NCBI GenBank assembly: GCA_026874595.1
Contig: CM049314.1
Coordinates: 11,522,729-11,586,728 of the forward strand
DNA length: 64,000 bases
Reading direction: 5' to 3'
DNA from: Sipunculus nudus
Lineage: Eukaryota > Annelida > Sipuncula > Golfingiida > Sipunculidae
The notes under the pieces: generated by a model
The model's database searches: none
What the model saw: the letters and a program-made list of their open reading frames with translations, nothing else
What the model was told of the DNA's origin: nothing
Made by a program: the position numbers and the translations under genes
In this document: positions 24,747 to 38,149 of the stretch, piece by piece
Numbering within the stretch: the stretch's first letter is position 1
Layout of the letters: each line of letters begins with the position of its first letter

Positions 24747-24886
24747 CACCGGTGGAACTTGTCAAAGCTGGTCTTAATCCACAGTGGTCTTATATAATTA
24801 CCTCTGTGAATGCTTTCGGGCTAATTAAGGATGGTCATCAAGGAAAGGTGGTCTTACTAGATAGGTGGTCTTTCCGACAGGTTTCA

Positions 24887-24889
<3 letters not shown>
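24747..24889. mobile_element. Small pogo-like MITE beside a TA tract
   Basis: The right end, reverse-complemented, reads CAGTGAAACCTGTCGGAAAG and is followed by TA. The left end GGTGGAACTTGTCAAAGC is a diverged inverted match. The right end resembles those at 13786 and 31619. The left boundary is uncertain and lacks an obvious TA. Confidence 0.4.

Positions 24890-24944
<55 letters not shown>
24890..24944. repeat. (TA)n microsatellite, 55 bp
   Basis: Pure TA dinucleotides starting at the right end of the MITE-like element. They create the Tyr-Ile tails of overlapping ORFs on both strands. Confidence 0.98.
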
Positions 24945-24948
<4 letters not shown>

Positions 24949-25271
24949 CTGATTATTAAGAAGACATCATACTGCAGGTTTTTATGAGAACTATTTAAGT
25001 ATGGTGGTTGTTTCTGAGGCTGAGAGAAAACATTGGTGCTATATACATTATACTGACAAATACTCGGACTTGACAAGCCTTGACTCGAATTTGAAACGGA
25101 CTATCTTTAGGGATAAGGACTCGAGAAAAGCATTCAGGTTGGATCCCGCACTAAATGAAACTCTGTCACGAAAATATTAACATTCACATTAAAAATAAAA
25201 GCAGTCAATATACACTGCATGCCAGAAAGGGACCTATCTACAAAATTGACATATTCAATAATAAAAGTTAC

Positions 25272-25274
<3 letters not shown>

Positions 25275-25322
<48 letters not shown>
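25275..25322. repeat. (TA)n microsatellite, 48 bp
   Basis: Pure AT dinucleotides, followed by GAAA and a second short TA run to about 25337. Confidence 0.98.
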
Positions 25323-25329
<7 letters not shown>

Positions 25330-25503
25330 ATATATATGAAAATTTAAAAATGAGGTCACAGACGAGTAAAAGATTTGTTTGAACATTTTCTAACTGTGAT
25401 ATAGTTTTATAATGGATACTACATGTTGAGTTCTAGAGAATTAAACACTAAACTTAAAATATATGGATTGTGTTTAAAACCGGCAGGAACAGCCAACAAT
25501 AAA

Positions 25504-25622
25504 TGGACTCGGACTGACTCGGTTTGGAATCGGACTGACTCGGTTTGGACTCGGACTGACTCGGTTTGGGCTCGGACTGACTCGGTTTTGGCTTCGTTTG
25601 GGCTCGGACTGACTCGGTTTTC
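25504..25622. repeat. 21-bp minisatellite (GGACTGACTCGGTTTGGACTC)
   Basis: About five copies of a 21-bp unit containing CTCGGACTGACTCGGTTTG. As 21 is divisible by three, both strands stay open (Arg-Thr-Asp-Ser-Val-Trp repeats on plus, Thr-Glu-Ser-Val-Arg repeats on minus), giving false ORFs of 80 and 146 codons. Related GACTCG words recur elsewhere in the window. Confidence 0.9.
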
Positions 25623-25639
25623 AAAACCTTGGCTCGGAA

Positions 25640-27345
25640 CAGTGTGGACTTGGATTCGAAAATAAAAATAAATTGGATTTGACTCGACTACAGTATACTT
25701 CATGCTCCAAACAATTTCACTCATGCAAGATATATATGAAACCAGAAAGTGAATGACGAAGGGGTCATCCGATGCCCCCGCAACATTTAATAATGAAATT
25801 TTATATGGGTGTATTGAAACGTCATTTATCACCGAAAGCTTGTACATGTATCCCAACAAGCATTTAAGCCCTCGTGCATCTCCTTTATTTTCCTGTTTTT
25901 CCCCTGCAAAGTCGGGTTTTTGATAAAACAGTGTTAATATTGAAAACTTTCATTTCTTTTTGCATGAAAGTGTGCATGCATGTAAGATGGAAGAATCAAG
26001 TATGCAGGTTTACACTGATCAAAGTGTGACTGCATGAAAGTTTTATATAATGGTATACATAGGACCCACACAAGCGAAAAAGCATGTTTTCTCTGCGGAA
26101 CGGCAAACCTGTATAAATGCCTTTCCGTTGGAAAAGTGAAAATTTCAAAGTATTACGATCTCTGGTCACCTAATATATACATGTATATATGACTTGTTTG
26201 CATAAGCATTTCCGTGTTTAATAAACTGATGCCTTTATATACACGCACGATTTACTTTTGCGTAAAGGAGCGTGTTCTTTTTCTTAAAAAGACATGCAGG
26301 ATTCTCTGCTTTGTCACTTGACTTAGTTGAATCAAGTTTTCTAAAACCGAACCTTTGTATGCTCAGAAAATGGATATTATTCCTTTAAAACACGTTAAAA
26401 TCCTCCTTGATATGATTTATTAAAGTTATATACTCTTGCCGGACATAATGGAATATAGGTAACCATGGCAATGTCATCTAACTAGCTTTATTCAGCATTT
26501 AGAGTAGCAATGGGTCTTTGCTGAGCCAGGTATTCACACAAACAGAGAGGTCTTCAGGTATCATGCACATGCATGCATTAAACATGAGTTATACCAACCA
26601 GTTAGCTGGCTCTCTGGGAGACCTGTTGTGAGACATCCACAAACTAATTATTTAAATGGAATAATTACAGGAAGGGTTAGGAGGCACACTTGTGGAAAAT
26701 CAAACAAGTACAAAGTCTGATACAGCACAATGTGAAAGGGACCCTCACAGTTTAGCATTGTGTTACATGCAATAGAGGCGATGTTTTGAAGACATGCGAT
26801 TATAATATATAAGCGCGTTTTTATGGGCGTCCGCGTTCATGCATGTGCATGCGATCTTCCGCGCTTTTTGGAGAGAAATGACAGGAAGTTGTTAAAAAAG
26901 CGCGGAAGCGTCCTTGTGACAAGTGTTTTTGTTGTATTTTGCTGTATTTTTGTTTGTTTGCGTTTCAATGCGTTTTTGTGCGTATGATGCATTATTGTCT
27001 CGTTTCGCTGTGATAGCACGAAACATGTCCAACGTTTTGCAACGCACGTTACATGTTGTCTGTATTTTCATGCATTTTTATGAGTTGCGTCAATCCTTTA
27101 GATTGTAGACTATTTCACAACGTTAGAAAAATGCGAAGAAAACGCCAATGTGTGAATGCATTTATCGTAGGCGTCGTAACTGGAATTACTTTATAAATTT
27201 TGCATGGATTGTACAACTAGTTAAAATAACATATAAAAGAGGCACTCTGTATATCTATAGGTTAGTATGTATACAGGTGATCGGGGTGTTCCTGAGCCCA
27301 TATATATGCAAATAATATGATGGATTTAAAACTTAATAAGTTAAA
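25640..27345. other. Upstream flank, no gene seen
   Basis: AT-rich sequence. Words based on GCG TTT and TGCATG are frequent at 26800-27080, but no repeat period or coding frame can be supported. Confidence 0.5.
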
Positions 27346-27352
27346 GTATATA

Positions 27353-27560
27353 TACTTGCGACTTCAAGGTTGCGGGGTCGCTTTTCGTTCTGACCGCCGA
27401 CTGCGCTAAGACTCCCAGCAGTCTGGACTACATGAAAGAACCCTCTCAACCCATGCAGGAGTGACTTTGGTACTGGTCATGGGCGACAAATGGAGAACGA
27501 ATAACCTCTATAAAGCGCCTATTATGACTGCTTGGGTAATTGTATGCTCGCCATGCAGCG
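27353..27560 (+). repeat. Probable degenerate SINE
   Basis: The stretch starts CTTGCGACTTCAAGGTTGCG, resembling the anticodon and T-arm part of a tRNA-derived SINE head, with a damaged B box (GGGGTCGCTTTTCG). It continues into a GC-balanced body and CTCTATAAAGCGCCT, a word type common in 3' tails of invertebrate SINEs and RTE elements. There is no second copy in the window, so the call rests on resemblance. Confidence 0.35.
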
Positions 27561-27659
27561 GCTGAGTTGAATAGGCCAAATAGACCACGCATACAGGAAG
27601 GCAAAGTGTATAAAGTCAGATGGGACTGACTTCGTCGGTGATATCAGATTATATATAAA

Positions 27660-29290
27660 CCCTAACGTTTATCTGTAATATATAGAAATAAAAATTAAAG
27701 ATGTGTTGATTAATAAGTGTACCTTAAATAGACCCAACTCATGTTATTTATAATAGCCAAATAATACTATTTTCGTATTATATCATTTTTAACATAAAGT
27801 AAAACAATTAAAGGCCTGCAATGTATAAGATTGCATCAAAATCCACCATTTCCTTATGCCATTTGAAAGTTAAACCGTGCTGTGGAGCTACAGGGAAGTG
27901 TCCAACAACCTCTTCACTCGATATCATGGATGGCCTCACAATATAATCCATGCACTACTGGTTTTAGCTTGGCCGTCAACATGACTATTCATGTGACGTA
28001 TACTACATGATCCACTACAAGCAGAGCCCCTTTTCCTTGCAGGTTTGCCCTCTTTGATACACCCCCTGTTCCTAAGTGGCATGGAGGTCCATAGAACATT
28101 GCAGAGACATTCTGTACCATGGATTATCTAATTAAAACTTCTGGAGATTTACACGTCTGCTGACAATATTGTTTCCTGATGGTTCGATCGGTTTAAGCAT
28201 TATCTTTCTCATCGCCCCAACTACAGGCATGACTTTAATCCCTATACCCAACCTCTTGACATCTCCTCTAACCTGCTCACCCCGACCATACTGGCTGTCC
28301 ATCGATTCCTCCCATTTTTATTTAGATTGATTGGTAAAGTCAAACTACTTGGTCTGTGAAATATTCCTCTCCCACCATGGAGGCCCTACATGTAAGTGAT
28401 GTTATATACCTCTATACTGTTCTATATATGTTGTATATCTATATACGGTTCTATATATGTTATATAACTATATCATATATAGGGAGAGGACTTTTTTTTA
28501 TCCAAATCATGCGACTGAATATACGTTAATTGATATAGCCGCTCATTTTTTCAAATGTCCAAGGTATATACCTATACACATTGGCACACGCAGTCCACAA
28601 GTTATGTAAATTTGATAGGACTCCCATCAGGCTCTTCAGGAAGTATAGGAATTTTATATAGGATCACGTGAGACACAAATAAAGGCGTTTTTTTAAGGAA
28701 TTTTAAGTTATAAATGTAGGAGATATATAGGAGTTTTCACATCACAAACATGTTTTATTCCTGTGAACAACAGTTCTCCAAATAGTATTTAAAGTTCCGT
28801 TCAATTCGTTTTGATGGCAGTACCTGTAGGTCTGTGACACCTACATTTGTCAGTTCTACAGAAGAGCCGAATGTTTTCAATAATAGTCGGTTTATATTTC
28901 AATAATCATTCAATAATAATAATTATATTACAAACACGACTGTGCAGTGAAAAAATATAGGAAAATAAAGGATATTACGATCTAAAAGCTGGAAATATAG
29001 GAATATATATATATGAGACAATTTTCAATTGGAAAATACAGGAAATGTAGAAGTCAGTGGAAGTCCTAATTTCAGTCTAATTTATTTATGTTCTAAAAGC
29101 ATGAATTCTGCCCTGATTACTAGATCACGTTTCAGCTTGATCTTTATATATCTTTCTGAAAAGAGTTAATTTCTGAAACCGTACATATATGTTGATGTAT
29201 CCTAAAATGCATTTATTTTTTTAAATTGAGCCAATACAAATACCTTCTCTTTTAGTACTATCTTTGTAATCTTAACATTTTTTTGAAAAT
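27660..29290. other. Upstream flank, no gene seen
   Basis: AT-rich, with short TA and ATATAT runs near 28410-28490. A plus frame at about 28180-28360 is open for some 60 codons, but I recognise no domain. Confidence 0.5.
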
Positions 29291-29292
29291 AC

Positions 29293-29738
29293 TGTTTGGT
29301 TCAAGATTATTTAAACTAATTATAAACTAAAGGTAATCCCTTGGAGCTTTTATAAAAATAGACCAAAATACGTGGATATCACCGCACCTAGGCTGCTTGT
29401 TTTGTATATATCAACTTGTTTATTATATATATGTGGGGGCCCGCCAAAATAATTAAAACAAATTGAACACGGGCATCTGGCTGCAAGTAAGATTAGACCT
29501 GCTTTGCAAATGGCGTTTCGCAGCGAGTGCCCTTTCAGCTTCCGCATAGATGCAACCTACCACCTTAGGTTACCTTTTTTTTTCCATTTGTCACCATTGT
29601 TGTGTTTACAAATATGTTGTTGATAAACAAGTTCATGCATCCGTCACAACAAAATTTACCATTAGATCTTTAATATTTACACAGGGGTTGCCAGAAATCA
29701 CATCAATTCTTTTTCAAAAGGTTGTGAATGGGCACCTT
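29293..29738. mobile_element. Second, decayed copy of the 475-bp MITE
   Basis: It aligns with 19741-20215 over nearly the full length: CTTGGAGCTTTTATAAAAAT, ATGTGGGGGCCCGCC, GGGCATCTGGCTGC, CAACCTACCACCTTAGG, GATAAACAAGTTCATGCATC and ATTCTTTTTCAAAAGG. Both ends have diverged: the right terminus, reverse-complemented, reads AGGTGCCCATTCAC and the flanking TTAA is lost. It is therefore an older insertion. The ORFs at 29350-29547 and 29550-29756 are by-products. Confidence 0.75.
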
Positions 29739-29759
29739 CAAAGTTTAGCATTATAACCC

Positions 29760-31545
29760 CAGTTACAGAAGTTCTTGGTCTTATTTAAATGGGCGTCCTG
29801 TGCCCTAACATCTCTATATGCAGACGCATGACATCAACTGTTAAAACATTAATTTGATCTTCAGCAACATGAATCACCGGAATAGGAGACCGAGGATTCA
29901 TCCCCGAGCAAATATTGCATGAAGGACAAGCATGTTTATGATGCGTATATTTGTTCCTTAATACGTCATCTTTCCCTGGCTGTCTCCATCCTACATGCAG
30001 CTCCTATCACGCGGAAGGCCTTGGTGTTAAAGCCAGTCTAGCCAGACGCACTTAGAAGTGCCATGGAACACGCAAGGGGGAGCCCCAATGTTATTTATGT
30101 AAGCAGACCAAGATAACTTGTGATATATTGTGCAAGATTCCCCGTGGAACAGACTTGGTGGAATTGTAATGATTCATGTATGATCATTTGCCATGATCAT
30201 GTTTAAGCAACAGGCTGAACCCAGAATTTTCCCTTGGTCAACACCTCGACCCTCTAACAACAAACTCATCCCGTTGTTTTATGCGCCGCGCGCTGCCTAG
30301 GGGACTGATCCCTCGTTGCCAATTGTATCAGCGCTGCACTCTTGCTTGCAGCTTGCTTTCAAGGTGAAACTGTAACTGTACACTGCCGGCAAAAATCGAC
30401 CCATGTGAATTACTGGAGTAATCGCATATTAAGTAGCGATTGTGAATTGATAGCAAGGCAAACAGCTTAGGCCGGGCATCTCGAGGGATGCGGTATGTGT
30501 TGGGTGTTCGATTCGAGGATGTGAGCTCACACGAGTTTAATCAAATACCCTCGCTGGGCGCAGCCCCCTCCTCTTGAGGACACAGAGGATCACAGTAAAC
30601 ACCCTGGGCAATAATTATCTATCGACAATTATTGATGAGAATCCATAAGGCTGCCAAACCAGGCGCAGATGGCGCGAAACTTCTCAACGCTGCTATCGAA
30701 TAACGTTTAAACGCAATGCTGGCAGGGTTATAGAATATTGGAGCACATGCGTACATTCATACCCAACTGTTAAACCCTATTCACATTACATCCATAATCA
30801 ATAAATATAAATAACGAATACCGTCTCACTGTTTCCAAATTTACGCTCTGCTCATATTGCACCATGCATTCGCGTTTTGATAGGGAAAACCACATCGGAA
30901 GGTAGTTTTCATAATTAATTCATTAATACGGTATTCGCATCAACGCACTGTGAGCGCCGTTAAACCTACGTGTGTGGAATACTTTTTCTACATGCAGTGC
31001 CTACTCAATGAAAGGATGTCTACGCATGCGCTTTAACTGCAAACAGAGGGTGACAATGGCTTTTGTGAAATATCGGATCAACATGTCTGCATGGTTCTAA
31101 TACCGTTCTCTCCAGCGATCAGAATTATTGTCCGAGAATACATCCGTATATATGTATAGTTCCCATGACACATAACCTCACACTATTTAACATCAATCTT
31201 AAATATTATATGCATACAGGTTTGGTGCCTATATATCTTTTGACAACCATATATACACTATGGTATACATGAACTATGCTTATTTAGAAGATAAAGCATG
31301 GTACGTCCGAGTGAACTGCCTAGATTAGTGTGCAAGGTCTAGCTGATGAAAGTAAAAGAGAAAAAGAAAATGTTAGTCTTTCCTATTTTAATTATAATAT
31401 TTTAAAAAAATTAAATGTGTATTTAAGCTATTTTGAAAAAGATTTAAATAATATTTTTGTATTTCAGATTAAGCGTAGGCCTTTACATAAAACAGAGGAT
31501 ATCAGTAACATTCAATGAACAATTGACGCAATATGACAAACTCCT
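29760..31545. other. Upstream flank, no gene seen
   Basis: Moderate-GC blocks at 29930-30080 and 30240-30700 carry no recognisable frame. TGTTCGATTCGAGG near 30507 loosely resembles a pol III B box but has no accompanying tRNA fold. Confidence 0.5.
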
Positions 31546-31550
31546 TTATA

Positions 31551-31619
31551 CAGGACAACTCACTAATACGGACAAAATCCTCCAGTCCCTTGAGTGTCCG
31601 GCCTAGAGGAGTTTCACCG
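31551..31619. mobile_element. Very short pogo-like MITE, 69 bp
   Basis: TA flanks both ends (31549-31550 and 31620-31621). The left end is CAGGACAACTCACTAA and the right end, reverse-complemented, CGGTGAAACTCCTCTA, matching at about half the positions. It is probably an internally deleted member of the same group as 13592-13786. Confidence 0.35.
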
Positions 31620-31656
31620 TATAGGGACGAAACGCTATATAAATTATTCAGAATTC

Positions 31657-31660
<4 letters not shown>

Positions 31661-31699
<39 letters not shown>
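31661..31699. repeat. (TA)n microsatellite, 39 bp
   Basis: Pure TA tract about 40 bp to the right of the MITE-like element. It gives false Tyr-Ile segments to the ORFs here. Confidence 0.98.
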
Positions 31700-31701
<2 letters not shown>

Positions 31702-34700
31702 CCGTTGAAACTGATATTTTGGCATTTTCGGATGGTGCGTATTTCTTCTCTGTATACCTCTATACCTGCCAGCACTGTATGTCCTCGGTTTTGCCATCTT
31801 TCTGTCTTTTTATATTTATTATAGTACACATTCATCGACCGGATTGTTATTTAATATTCCTTTCTATCTCTGTCATAGCATTGTCTCATTCAGGGCCTTA
31901 CCAATTTATAATGCTCTTCTATCGTGTGTCCCTTATTGTCATGTGGGATTTCTCTTCTCTGGTATCATTGTTACACTTCATGGCTTCCGTATTCTTAATA
32001 AAAGAAACAATTTCTTTTCACTTTATGCAATGCTGTTTCTTTCAGCACTGTGTACTGAACATGATTTATACGCTACATGTAACCCGTACCTCCATCGTGT
32101 GAATTCCACCAGCGGATGGAGTGGTGTTATTTGCAAGTTTTCCGGAAAATTCAATGATCTTCCATAGAAAAAGCCGGCAGTAAAGCTGATTAACAGTGAC
32201 ATTAGTTTGGAGTTATCTAGTGGAGGGCTTCCATGAAAGGCCACACAGCAAAGCTAATAAACAGGTTTTAATGCGAATGTGTTCCTGTATGAGCCGGAGG
32301 ACATGGTTATGACCGTTAAACAGTACTTGCGGTTGCTCGAATATGCTTTATCTGTTCACGTGGTAAAATATTCTGTATACTGTCCTTGAGACAAATCGTA
32401 ATAGAGGCATTTATGAGCAATATTCTTCTTCCTGTCGTGCCAACAAGCTACTACAGTGTAGTTCAATAATGCCCCCGGCCATTAGATTTAATATGCTGTA
32501 ACAGTGTCCGCCAGACACTCATTGTGGAGTCTGTTTATCATGGCTTAAAGTAACGTCACGCTGTCCCTTTAACATTTCGTCGGGCTGTTTTTTTCGTGGT
32601 TTTCACAAGAGTAAGAAGTACTGGAAAGAAGAATTGTTTTATTTTTTTATGTCGACTGAATAAAAACAATTATAAAATATTGATATGTAGTACATGACTT
32701 TTTCATGAATAAAAGCATGAACTAATTCGTATTTATGGCAGTTAATCGAGATGGTCGGGGTTTCACTTGTCAATCGGGGCACGCATGTATATATAGTCAG
32801 ATTTTCACAAGTGTCAAGCCGGCTACACCCAAGGTAATATATTGCTGAATTTCTTGAAACGTATTGCTTCACATGTTTTCATGAAACAGTCCCATACACA
32901 TTTATACAACAAGGATCCGAAACAACTCTTTTTCTTTGTTCTATCAAATTGGCCCAGAAATGACTGCTCTTGCGTCCCCTGTGCCCTGACCTTCCTTCCT
33001 GCACATCATTGGCTATGAAAACAAGGTAACCTGACACCTTGCGCCATGTTACATGAAAAGATAACAATGCGAATATTTCTCAAAACCTGTTGCAGAACAC
33101 TTGACCATGAGAAATATTGCCACACACACACACATGGCCATTATGTCACCTGTTAATCGAGGCCGGGGGATGGAGCTGAATTATATATTTTCAACAGTTC
33201 CTTGGATTTTTAAACAAGAACCTGAAAAGTAAATACAACCAAATAAAAATGAAATGAAAACATCTGCAGTATAATTTTTTGATGAAAATAAGTACTCGCC
33301 TATATTTGTATCTAGCTGTATTGAGGCTTTATTGCATGTGCATTAAATAAGGCTTGTATGTTAACTGGGCCTATCGGTTGAACAAATCATTGTTTTTTGT
33401 TTGAAAGAAGAGAGAGCTAACAAAAACATTCCTGGAAAAACACGAAGGAAAATGACATTTCCGCTTAGTTATACTCGCACTGCTATTATGTTTATATATC
33501 CTAGGACCCGGATTATAAGACGACCATAACCATTCAGAGAGATCAGACGATTTGTGAAGTTTTTTATTGGACTGTTTATTTTTACTATCCAAAGTGGAAT
33601 TTGCCTTCAATAAAATTTAGGGATACAATTACAGATAATCCTTGGCAACATGTATAATATCTGATCACAAACAGAAGATATAGCAAGGAAAAACGTGTGC
33701 CTGGACGTCAAAAGCGCATGAACGTCAAGATAACCCCGTTCATAAAGCTGCCGGCAAAACGTAAAAACACGCATAACGTTAAGTGTAAACAGGCCAATTA
33801 TAAATAAGTAGCCGAGGAAGAAGATATTTAATTAACAAAAGAAACATATGAAAGAAACGGTAGAGCATGTTGCTTAAGTAGGAGTAAATGTTTAGATGAA
33901 AAGATAAAAAAAATGTAAGAAAGATTACTCGTAAATAAAGTTTCTGGAATGTCATTTCTTTTCAGTGGATCTATTCCATTTAGCCATTAAAAAACTTTTT
34001 CATGAAAGTTAGACTTGATAATGAGCACAAACAAGCATCTGGGTCGCTCATGTTGCCGAGTGCCATTTACCGGGACAGATATCCCACAAACAGAGAGACA
34101 CTGTGGGGACGGCCCTGGCACGCCACTACATCAAATATTGATGGTGATGATTGTGTTTTCCGTGATATCATGCTAAACCTAGCGGCGAAATGACTAGCGT
34201 AATAGGCTCTTATTCATTAGCCCTGTGGGACCAGTGGGTTATAAGCGATGCCGGTACGGCTATTTATCATGTGTACAACGGGGTGGTTGATACCTGCATG
34301 AAATGTGTAGAGGAACTAGTTGATAACAATATAAAACACTCACTGCATCCGACATTTGTGAGACTATATTAAGTAGCATGATTTGGGCAATAGATGTTTC
34401 AAATCTTAAGACCTTTATTATAAAAATGAAAGAATAAACAATACAGGCCATGTTTCTCTATAAACACGCCGAATATCATTTAGGCGAAAACGACCTTATC
34501 GTGACATGTAAATGTGGTTTGTCCGGCTTTTACATATTAAGGGACTTTAAATTTTTACAGCTGCACTATCAGAGCCATTACCGAGAAAAGGCTCATGTAG
34601 TTTTAATGTGCGCCTGTTGTCTACAGCTTCTTTTTCTCACTGTGGGAGACGTTAAGGCTATTAGAAGGGCAGAGTTTACCCCAGGTTTTGTGATATTTAA

Positions 34701-36635
34701 GTGATGACGTCAGGCTGATTGATAGATCAGATAAAAGGGTTCAATATCTTAATTAACATATTACAACTTCTGCTATATACATATCATCTTTACAAAATAA
34801 GCAAATTTTTATGTTGCCTAACCCCCAAGCACTAAAGTAACATTTTGTGGCCGTGTGCATTTGAAGGATAATGATGTTTTATTTCTAGGAAAGCAATGTC
34901 GAGATTTTAATGAACTCACACATTTTAAGAGAAGCTTAAAATTAATATAGCACGTGATGCTCTTACAGGCTTTCTCTGAAGGGGTAGACAATTTCGAAAA
35001 GACATAGGATTCATGAAGTTCGGACTGACTTTGCATTGTTTTATTATATAATTATTCGTTGACTCTTCTTCAATGATTCAAAGAAAAATTTTATCTCATT
35101 TCTTCAATTGTGACCCTGTCTCTGTCAGAACTGGACCTTTTATAATATATTTAGGGGAGTGTATATGGGTTTTATAAAGGTTGCTTATCACATCTAATTA
35201 AAAAAAAATCTATATGGCACCCTCGTTTCTTTGCAACAAACATGCAGTTTCCCATGAGGCATTCGGTGTTTTACGGTTGAGGTTGGTGATTAATTTGTGA
35301 TGGACAGAACTTTGTAGAGATCATGATTACCTCCGTTATCAGAGATTATGTTGACAGCACGGTTTATTTGTTTGTCGAAGCAATATAAATCTGAAACTTC
35401 TGAATTAATTCCAATAGAAATGTGTGGAGGGATGGGCTATAAATGAAGCTATAACTCTGGGACTGATCGGTCAAATAAGAATATAGCAGATTTAGATTGG
35501 TGTTTTTTGACTGGTGTCTGATAAAGCTTTACTCATAAGCTTTATCGCATTCCTCCGCACGTCTTATATTTTTCTCGATTATCGAGAATCGCCCCGAATA
35601 TTGGTTTATCCTCGTGAAGGTGTAGTCCCGAACACTTGACCCCCTTTTTTCCATAAATTTAACAACATTATACTGAAAAGAACAGTTTTGGCCACATTGA
35701 GAAGCAAATATAATATATATCACTTACTGATTTATAATGGATTGTATACTGTCATTCTCTTTCACCATTTGCGGGCAGATAGTCTGTTAGTACCATTATA
35801 CTTAAATGGGAAACCCCCAGTCCGTGTATACATAGTTCTTTTTGCCGTCAATGAGATGACGTGGTGACTGCACTATTCTTCCCTTTTGACGGGGTTACTA
35901 TATATGACGACGCCATTATATTACTATCACGGCCCCTGGCAGTTTAGGTGTACCTCACTTGACCACAAGATATACAAACGTTCTCAATTAAAACTAATGA
36001 AGTTTAGTGAGGGATGGGGCCATATACCGGGGAAGAAGTGCTTAAAAGTCTTGGAAAATATTTTTGAAGATATTGCATAAAGAATAAGGCAAAACAACAG
36101 CGAAGAGGGGCAACTTTGATCGGGTCCATGCATGCAGACATGCATTGTAATTTGACCGATCAGTCAACGAATTAGAGATTCTGTTCTTTCGCCAATGGCT
36201 CTTCCATGCTTGCATAGTTTGTTTTTCATCTCTCCATATTTCCAATCATACTTTAAGGTAATCATAGACTTTCTCTGAATACCTACCTATTATTCATTTT
36301 TATTATAGAAGGCATTCAATAAAATATAATAAATTGCTAGCGTTCGTATAGCAAACATGTAAATTTTGCAATGTATCGGAGGTTTACGTTATACAGGTCA
36401 CTTTTCTCAAATAACCAACATGAACGTGAATAGAGTTCGTGCTTTGGTGTATGTGTCTGTGCTTTAACCCCTCACCTCAAGCCATTATGTGAAAGGCTGT
36501 TAACAATATTAGATGCTGGTTATAATGAGAATTGAATAAATACCGTAACAGATACCCTTGCTCTGGATATATGATGAGGAATAGGTTTTACGTATTTTAA
36601 TCACATATTAAGCAAAGTTATCATGCATGAATAAA
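31700..36635. other. Upstream flank, no gene seen
   Basis: Three overlapping plus ORFs at 31533-32167 are hydrophobic and run through the TA tract. None has a recognised domain. Many further 60-80 codon ORFs between 32000 and 36300 lie on both strands without homology or splice context. Confidence 0.5.
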
Positions 36636-36639
36636 CTCT

Positions 36640-36990
36640 ACTCATGTGTTATAAAACTGATTTATTATACAGCCTCCACTCATGTGTAAAAATAAATATA
36701 TCCTATTACTTTCACCATTTCAACACAGCATCAATACAACCTTCTCTAATGCATATGTATGATAAAATAACAGAATTGTAAATCTTCACTCATGTATAAT
36801 AAAATAACAGAATTGTACAACCTCAACTCAGGTATAATAAAATGACAGAATTTTACAGCCTTCACTCATGTATAATTTAATAACAGAATTGTACAGCCTT
36901 CACTCATGTATAATATAATAACAGAATTGTACAACCTCCACTCAAGTATAATAAAATAACAGAATTGTACAACCTCAACTCATGTGTGAA
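36640..36990. repeat. 38-bp minisatellite
   Basis: Tandem units of 38-39 bp: CACTCATGTATAATAAAATA then ACAGAATTGTACAACCTC. Clear units start near 36786, 36824, 36863, 36901, 36939 and 36977. Degenerate copies extend left to about 36640. Confidence 0.9.
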
Positions 36991-36999
36991 GAAATTTAG

Positions 37000-37715
37000 T
37001 AAAATGTGACTTTATATGTCAGTAAACTGTGACTAACACGGAATCATATGTGATCAATTTCTGCGTGGTATTATTATATACTGGGTATGAGCTTCCGCTT
37101 GTATAAATTATATTGCATTTTCTTACAGTTCTGTACAGTACAGCGTATAGTGTGGCAATAACAATTCGCGTCCCTGGGCAAAATGCCATTCCCCTGGTAG
37201 AGGGCATTTAAAGTGCTTACGTTGTATATCGTGCGCCGGTGGCACAACCCACTTCCTTTACTAATGGATGCGATCTGGTTGACGGGCACTTCTTTGGGTC
37301 CTTCTAATGCGGTCTCTATGGGGAAATTAAACAGCATTAACAACACTTTATAAAATATTGTCCCACAAGATGAGCGCTGCTCGCTCAGTATAATTAACAG
37401 CTCGGTTTATTTATTTCACTTTGGGCTGCATCATAACATGCCCATATAAAGGAGGGCCTTTGTCTCTGAAGGGGAGCACCGGCGGAGAAACGGTTCAGTT
37501 CGCAGAGGGAGCGATTTAAAGAGGATTCTCGAACAATATTTAATCCTGCATCAATTCTAGTGGGAGCTTTTAATGGCAAAGAAAGTAACACCGGTTACTG
37601 CAAGTTTCCAAACGTTACTGGAAGAATTTTTACGTTAGAAATGAATTGAAGATCGACTTGTTGATTCTCTGAAGTTTCTGAGTATCACTTGTTTAGTTTA
37701 TCTATGTTTTTATCT

Positions 37716-37717
<2 letters not shown>
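37000..37717. other. Upstream flank, no gene seen
   Basis: Two overlapping minus ORFs (62 and 90 codons, 37019-37346) and one at 37394-37591 show no domain. Confidence 0.5.

Positions 37718-37758
<41 letters not shown>
37718..37758. repeat. (TA)n microsatellite, 41 bp
   Basis: Pure AT dinucleotides followed by a short GT run (CTGTGTGTGTG). Confidence 0.98.
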
Positions 37759-37760
<2 letters not shown>

Positions 37761-37870
37761 GTGTGTGTGATGGTGTGTATTATTGCCTGGTTATGTGGGA
37801 TATGTGTGATGGTGATATAACCCGGTCTGAAAACGGCAGAGCAGTAAGGGGTACATACTTTTTTCGAACC

Positions 37871-37950
37871 CACCTGCCTGGCACGCAGAACGGAAGGCAT
37901 GACAAAATGAGAACAAACCAACCTGCCTGGCACGCAGATCGGAAGGCATG
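37871..37950. repeat. Direct duplication, 49-bp period
   Basis: CACCTGCCTGGCACGCAGA and CGGAAGGCATG occur at about 37871 and again at 37920, with one or two differences over 30 bp. This may be a remnant of a tandem array or a small duplication. Confidence 0.8.
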
Positions 37951-38092
37951 TTATAAAAAGGAAAACCCGCCCACATGAAATGCTTACTGGAAGGAAATAA
38001 ATATACCATACAGTGCTCCAAGTAATGGATAAAGATATGCATGATAGTCAAGAACTTCAGTAATAAGTTGAATAAATAAAATAAATAAAATA

Positions 38093-38093
38093 A

Positions 38094-38142
<49 letters not shown>
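38093..38142. repeat. (TA)n microsatellite, interrupted
   Basis: A TA tract with one TTT interruption, preceded by an (AATA)n-like run (AATAAATAAAATAAATAAAA). Confidence 0.95.
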
Positions 38143-38149
38143 CAAGCAC

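Noticed and set aside
25419-25859. 146-codon minus ORF with TESVR repeats
   Set aside because: It is a translation of the 21-bp minisatellite with random flanks.
28180-28360. Open plus frame of about 60 codons
   Set aside because: Preceded by stops and not matching any family I know. Length is within chance for this region.
31330-31400. Second hammerhead at CTGATGA near 31341
   Set aside because: The box is present, but no GAAA follows after a pairable stem II and there is no stem I complement.
32545-32575. TTAA-bounded 20-bp segment ending GTCCCTTTAA
   Set aside because: It resembles MITE ends, but it is too short and the ends pair poorly. It is probably chance or a terminal scrap.
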